Shown here piece after piece: positions 5,410 through 8,240 of a DNA stretch of 8,240 bases (position 1 is its first letter; every line of letters starts with the position of its first letter). The notes below the pieces were generated by a model. It ran no database searches. It was not told where the DNA came from and was given only the letters and a program-made list of their open reading frames with translations. Origin of the DNA: Chloroflexota bacterium (GTDB lineage: Bacteria; Chloroflexota; Anaerolineae; Anaerolineales; Villigracilaceae); the NCBI GenBank assembly GCA_021823555.1, contig JAKANW010000101.1, positions 1 through 8,240 on the forward strand. Reading direction: 5' to 3'. A program made the translations under genes and the position numbers.

Positions 5410-6069
5410 ATGACAAAGAAAGCCACCCTCCTGGTGATCGAAGGCAGACATACTGAGATCCCTTCTTTTGCGGTTGACCTCCAAAAGAAGGGCTTTGAAG
5501 TTGAAATTGCCCAAAACGGAACCCAGGCTGCGGCACGATTGAAAGAAGTCAACCCAAGTCTGGCAGTTGTCCATGCTGCATCCCTGCGCAGCACCGGCTT
5601 GAGGATCTGCCAATCCCTGCGCGAGCAGGACTCGAAACTGCCGGTGATCCTGATCGTGGCAGCAGACAGCAAAGTGGAAAAAGATGCCGCCGACGCAGTG
5701 TTGGTATTACCATTCACCGTTCAAAAACTGGTCAACCGCATCAAACCACTCCTGCCCGGTGACGGCAAAAACATCCTGCACGTAGGACCGGTGCGGTTGG
5801 ATGTCGAACATCGCCGCGTGCGTTCGCTGGGCAAGAATACCAAACTCACCCCGCGGCTGGTTGCGCTGCTGCAAATGTTAATGGATCATCACGGTGAGGT
5901 GGTCGAGCGGGAAGCCTTGTTCAAAAAAGTGTGGGAAACCGACTATACCGGCGACACACGCACACTGGACGTTCACATCTCGTGGCTGCGACGGGCCATC
6001 GAACTCGATGCTGAAAACCCCAAGTTCCTCAAGACCATCCGCGGCGTGGGCTATCGCCTAGACGTGTAA
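5410..6069 (+). CDS. OmpR-family winged-helix regulator with degenerate (pseudo-) receiver domain
   Basis: This 219-residue DNA-binding protein has a receiver-like fold at about 1-115 and an OmpR/PhoB winged helix at about 122-219. The helix signature includes LTPRLVALLQ (146-155), a recognition-helix region TRTLDVHISWLRRAI (183-197), and the closing wing KTIRGVGYRLDV. The receiver has lost the phosphorylation machinery: the acidic pair is E11-G12, the phosphoacceptor aspartate position is H55 (in SLAVVHAAS), the switch Thr/Ser is V83, and the conserved lysine of KPF is L100 (LPF). It therefore probably works without phosphotransfer, and no histidine kinase gene is nearby. I chose the ATG at 5410 because the conserved-looking fold begins there; an in-frame TTG at 5377 would add 11 residues. 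The weak AAAGAG is 13 nt from the ATG. The 3' end overlaps the convergent methyltransferase by 12 bp. Confidence 0.93.
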   Translation: MTKKATLLVIEGRHTEIPSFAVDLQKKGFEVEIAQNGTQAAARLKEVNPSLAVVHAASLRSTGLRICQSLREQDSKLPVILIVAADSKVEKDAADAVLVLPFTVQKLVNRIKPLLPGDGKNILHVGPVRLDVEHRRVRSLGKNTKLTPRLVALLQMLMDHHGEVVEREALFKKVWETDYTGDTRTLDVHISWLRRAIELDAENPKFLKTIRGVGYRLDV

Positions 6070-7305
6070 CTGATAGCATTCTCCGTGAACTGTTGCCAGC
6101 CGGACGCAGACATTGCCTCCGGTTTTTATTTTTAATTCACGCGGGACTTCCCCGCTTCGCACCGGACGAGTGGCCTGCGCGGCGCTGCGGAAGGTGATCC
6201 CATCCCAGGCCGGGTCCACCTCCCAATAGTCCAGCTCGAGGGATGTTTCCAGCACAACAGAATTCGCCGTTAAGCGGAACTTGGTCTTGGGTGGCTTTGA
6301 CAGGGAGGCGGGGGCAACGGAATCCCTCTCCAGCGTGAAAGCCGCCGGTGAAACGGCCAGCCGGCTGCGGGTAGTATGAACCGCCCGCCAGGTTGAGTCG
6401 GAAGCCAGGAAGCGACGCCCATGTCGTGCCGCAACTACGGGCATCGTCCCTGATCCGCAAAAGAAATCGGCCACTAGGTCGCCCGGATTGGAAGAGGCTA
6501 ACAGGATGCGCTCCAGAAGGGCTTCGGGTTTTTGGGTCGGGTAGCCGGTGCGCTCGCTATGCAAGCGCGCCACCACCGGGAAATACCACCAGTCCTCGGG
6601 CACTTTGCCGCGTTCGAGATTGGGCACTTTGCCAAACCCCGCTTTGTGAGATGACTTGAAAGTGTTGACAGTATTGGGATGATATGGCTCACGCACGGCG
6701 TCCGCGTTGAACGTATAATCCTTGCCTTTGGTATAAGCCAAGATGGTATCGTGCTTGCGATTGAAAGCACGGCGGATCGGCGACGGGCCGTGATAAGTCC
6801 AGATGATCTCATTGAGCAGATGATCCGCGCCCAGCAGTTCGTCCAGCAGGAGGCGGGCATAGGCATCGGCGTGCCAGTCAAGGTGCAGATAGAGCGTGCC
6901 ATCCGGCGCGAGCAAACGCGCCATCAACGCCAGGCGCTGGTACAAAAAATCGAGATAGACATCCAGGTCGCGCCAGTGATCGCCGTATCCCTCGACCAGT
7001 TGCCACTCTTCCGGTTTGCGGGAATCTTCATCGCGGCCGATGCGGGCCGGGTATTTTCGGTTCGTAAAGAATGGCGGGTCGGCATAGATCAGGTTGACCT
7101 GGCCCTCATAAGCCGGTAAAAGGGCTGTCATGACCGCCAGGTTATCCCCTTGGAACAAGCGGTTCAAATGCTGGATTGTCCGGGTGTCGGAATGTTCAAA
7201 CGATTCTGGATAGCCGCTTCCCTGTGGATAGATAATCGAATCGAGCAACAGGTTCGCGGGGGCGGAGTCCGCCAGGTGTTTACCGGGCCAGGTCAGGACA
7301 GGCAT
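6058..7305 (-). CDS. Solitary site-specific DNA methyltransferase (N6-adenine/N4-cytosine, beta-type order)
   Basis: This 415-residue protein methylates the exocyclic amino group of adenine or cytosine in DNA using S-adenosylmethionine. Catalytic motif IV is YADPPF (74-79, with D76-P77-P78-F79). The YPTQKP motif is at 255-260, and the AdoMet-binding motif I, DFFCGSG, at 280-286. The order, motif IV before motif I, with a target-recognition region between (about 165-250), fits the N4/N6 methylase family seen in beta-class and Type III Mod enzymes. About 85 residues after the methylase core are unassigned. No restriction endonuclease gene adjoins it, so it looks like an orphan enzyme with a regulatory or protective role. 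Its ATG shares bases with the TAA stop of the upstream L,D-transpeptidase (TAATG), giving translational coupling. Its last 12 bp overlap the regulator gene on the other strand. The target site cannot be predicted. Confidence 0.93.
   Translation of the reverse strand: MPVLTWPGKHLADSAPANLLLDSIIYPQGSGYPESFEHSDTRTIQHLNRLFQGDNLAVMTALLPAYEGQVNLIYADPPFFTNRKYPARIGRDEDSRKPEEWQLVEGYGDHWRDLDVYLDFLYQRLALMARLLAPDGTLYLHLDWHADAYARLLLDELLGADHLLNEIIWTYHGPSPIRRAFNRKHDTILAYTKGKDYTFNADAVREPYHPNTVNTFKSSHKAGFGKVPNLERGKVPEDWWYFPVVARLHSERTGYPTQKPEALLERILLASSNPGDLVADFFCGSGTMPVVAARHGRRFLASDSTWRAVHTTRSRLAVSPAAFTLERDSVAPASLSKPPKTKFRLTANSVVLETSLELDYWEVDPAWDGITFRSAAQATRPVRSGEVPRELKIKTGGNVCVRLATVHGECYQLHV
6100..6133 (+). 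terminator. Intrinsic terminator of the regulator gene, inside the methyltransferase coding region
   Basis: CCGGA (6100-6104) pairs with TCCGG (6118-6122), and GCA (6106-6108) with TGC (6114-6116) above a single C-C mismatch, leaving a GACAT loop. A run of TTTTTATTTTT follows at 6123-6133. It is 31 nt after the regulator stop and works only rightward. It is encoded opposite the KIKTGGN region near the C terminus of the methyltransferase. Confidence 0.85.
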
Positions 7306-8240
7306 TAGTAATGGATTTCAACCGTGGTGCCAAAGCCGTGCACATCGAACTTCTTTGTAATGTCAAACAAATCGGCTATTTGATAGGTGGGCCGCGTCCA
7401 GCGGAAGAGCCACTTGGCCTCGTTGGTGCGCATGTTGACACAGCCATGGCTCATGGGAGTGCCAAAATTATCGTGCCAGTAGGTGCCGTGGAAGGCATGA
7501 CCTGCATCGGTGAAAAAACTGGTCCACGGGACGCCGGGTAATTCATAATCGTCGGCCCCGGCAAACAAGTTGCCATTGCCCATGTGCTTGGAGGGAGTCT
7601 TTGGGTCAATGTTATGTTTCCCAACCGGTGTGCTGGTTTCGCCATAAGGCAAGCCGGATGAAATCGTGGTTTGGAAGACAACCTGACTCTTCTCATAAGC
7701 AGTCAATGTCTGCATGGTGAGATTGACCTCGATATGTTTGTCCTCCCATGCCACGTCGGGACTGATGGGATCAAGCTCCTCGGGCGGGATGGGCTTCAGG
7801 TGCGCGCCAGGCACGTGATAGGGATAGCCGATCAGGTCATCGAATACCCGGTACCACGGCAGTCCATCCGGCCCCGCATCCACGCCCACGATCCAGTGCA
7901 CCGATTCATAGTAGAGGCGGAAATTAAGCGTCTGCCATCCATAAGTCTTCGTAAAGCGCCACGGCTGGGTAAACGGCACAGTCACACCTGCCAGAAGACG
8001 CTGTCCATCCGGGATGGAATCCAGTGGGACGTTCGGCAGGTATTTTACACTCTGCAAGTGGCCGCGGTGCATGTACCCGCCCCAGACGCGATACCAGATC
8101 GGGTTATAGATTGGCTCATCGGCTGTCACTTCCTCATAGACATGAACCAGGTCATCCTTGAACCAACTACCGGTAATAGTGCTCTTGTCCGAAGGCTGGC
8201 TGTAGACGGCCACCGATTTTGTCGCCACGCGCACGAGATT
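7305..8240 (-). CDS. L,D-transpeptidase (YkuD domain) with SH3-like N-terminal region, 5' partial
   Basis: This protein cross-links or anchors peptidoglycan by L,D-transpeptidation outside the cytoplasmic membrane. Residue numbers count from a GTG at 8234. The YkuD domain covers about 166-293, with the catalytic motif MSHGCVNMR (261-269): the nucleophile is C265, with H263 just before it and H249 in AFHGTYW. Before it are two SH3-like segments, about 1-65 (VRVATKSVAVYS..., WYRVWGGYMH) and about 80-148 (ending WYRVFDDLIGYPYHV). The frame stays open to the window edge (codons for N and L precede the GTG), and neither a signal peptide nor a ribosome site is seen, so the true start lies beyond 8240. 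Its TAA stop overlaps the methyltransferase ATG, so the two genes share an mRNA. Confidence 0.93.
   Translation of the reverse strand, partial: NLVRVATKSVAVYSQPSDKSTITGSWFKDDLVHVYEEVTADEPIYNPIWYRVWGGYMHRGHLQSVKYLPNVPLDSIPDGQRLLAGVTVPFTQPWRFTKTYGWQTLNFRLYYESVHWIVGVDAGPDGLPWYRVFDDLIGYPYHVPGAHLKPIPPEELDPISPDVAWEDKHIEVNLTMQTLTAYEKSQVVFQTTISSGLPYGETSTPVGKHNIDPKTPSKHMGNGNLFAGADDYELPGVPWTSFFTDAGHAFHGTYWHDNFGTPMSHGCVNMRTNEAKWLFRWTRPTYQIADLFDITKKFDVHGFGTTVEIHY

Noticed and set aside
6058..7305. Restriction-modification system
   Set aside because: Only the methyltransferase is present; the neighbours are a regulator and an L,D-transpeptidase, and no endonuclease or helicase domain is seen.
8232..8234. 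GTG as the true start of the L,D-transpeptidase
   Set aside because: The frame continues to the window edge without a stop, no ribosome site can be seen, and an exported enzyme should have a signal sequence, which is absent from the visible part.

Overview
The window looks like a chromosomal segment of a Chloroflexota bacterium, most likely class Anaerolineae. This is inferred from the protein style (an OmpR-type regulator with a degenerate receiver, an SH3-like/YkuD L,D-transpeptidase, a two-domain M16 protein), from Gram-positive-type GAAC-N4-GTTC SOS boxes, and from AT-rich intergenic spacers carrying CACGAAGG-type repeats. No database search was possible, so the taxonomic call rests on recognition only.

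Layout, left to right. (1) 2-1508, plus strand: the 3' part of an M16 peptidase-family gene whose zinc site is missing, followed 25 bp later by acpS (holo-ACP synthase). (2) 1531-2657, minus strand: a compact two-gene operon encoding a P-loop ATPase and an 82-residue protein of unknown function. It is driven by a near-consensus promoter (TTGACA-N17-TATTAT) with one LexA-type palindrome inside the spacer and a second over the expected transcription start. This is the most interesting unit here: an apparent DNA-damage-inducible ATPase module. (3) 2658-3411: an AT-rich gap with hairpins, an imperfect inverted repeat of the CACGAAGG type, and the 5' remnant of an IS5-like transposase, followed by about 200 bp without a convincing gene. 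(4) 3412-5237, minus strand: a DHA2-type 14-helix drug exporter gene ending in a strong intrinsic terminator, possibly preceded by a 61-codon zinc-finger-like ORF. (5) 5238-5409: a divergent regulatory region with a tandem/palindromic CCAGTACT site and a TATAAT box. (6) 5410-6133, plus strand: an OmpR-family regulator with a pseudo-receiver, and its terminator. (7) 6058-8240, minus strand: an L,D-transpeptidase gene (5' end outside the window) joined through a TAATG stop/start overlap to a solitary beta-class DNA methyltransferase, which runs tail-to-tail into the regulator.

Functional themes: acpS supplies active acyl carrier protein for lipid synthesis; the L,D-transpeptidase acts in the envelope; the exporter acts in the membrane; the ATPase operon is probably part of the SOS response. 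There is no CRISPR array, rRNA or tRNA, and no restriction endonuclease beside the methyltransferase. Apart from the SOS operon and the methyltransferase/transpeptidase coupling, the neighbourhood looks like ordinary chromosome with one decayed insertion sequence.
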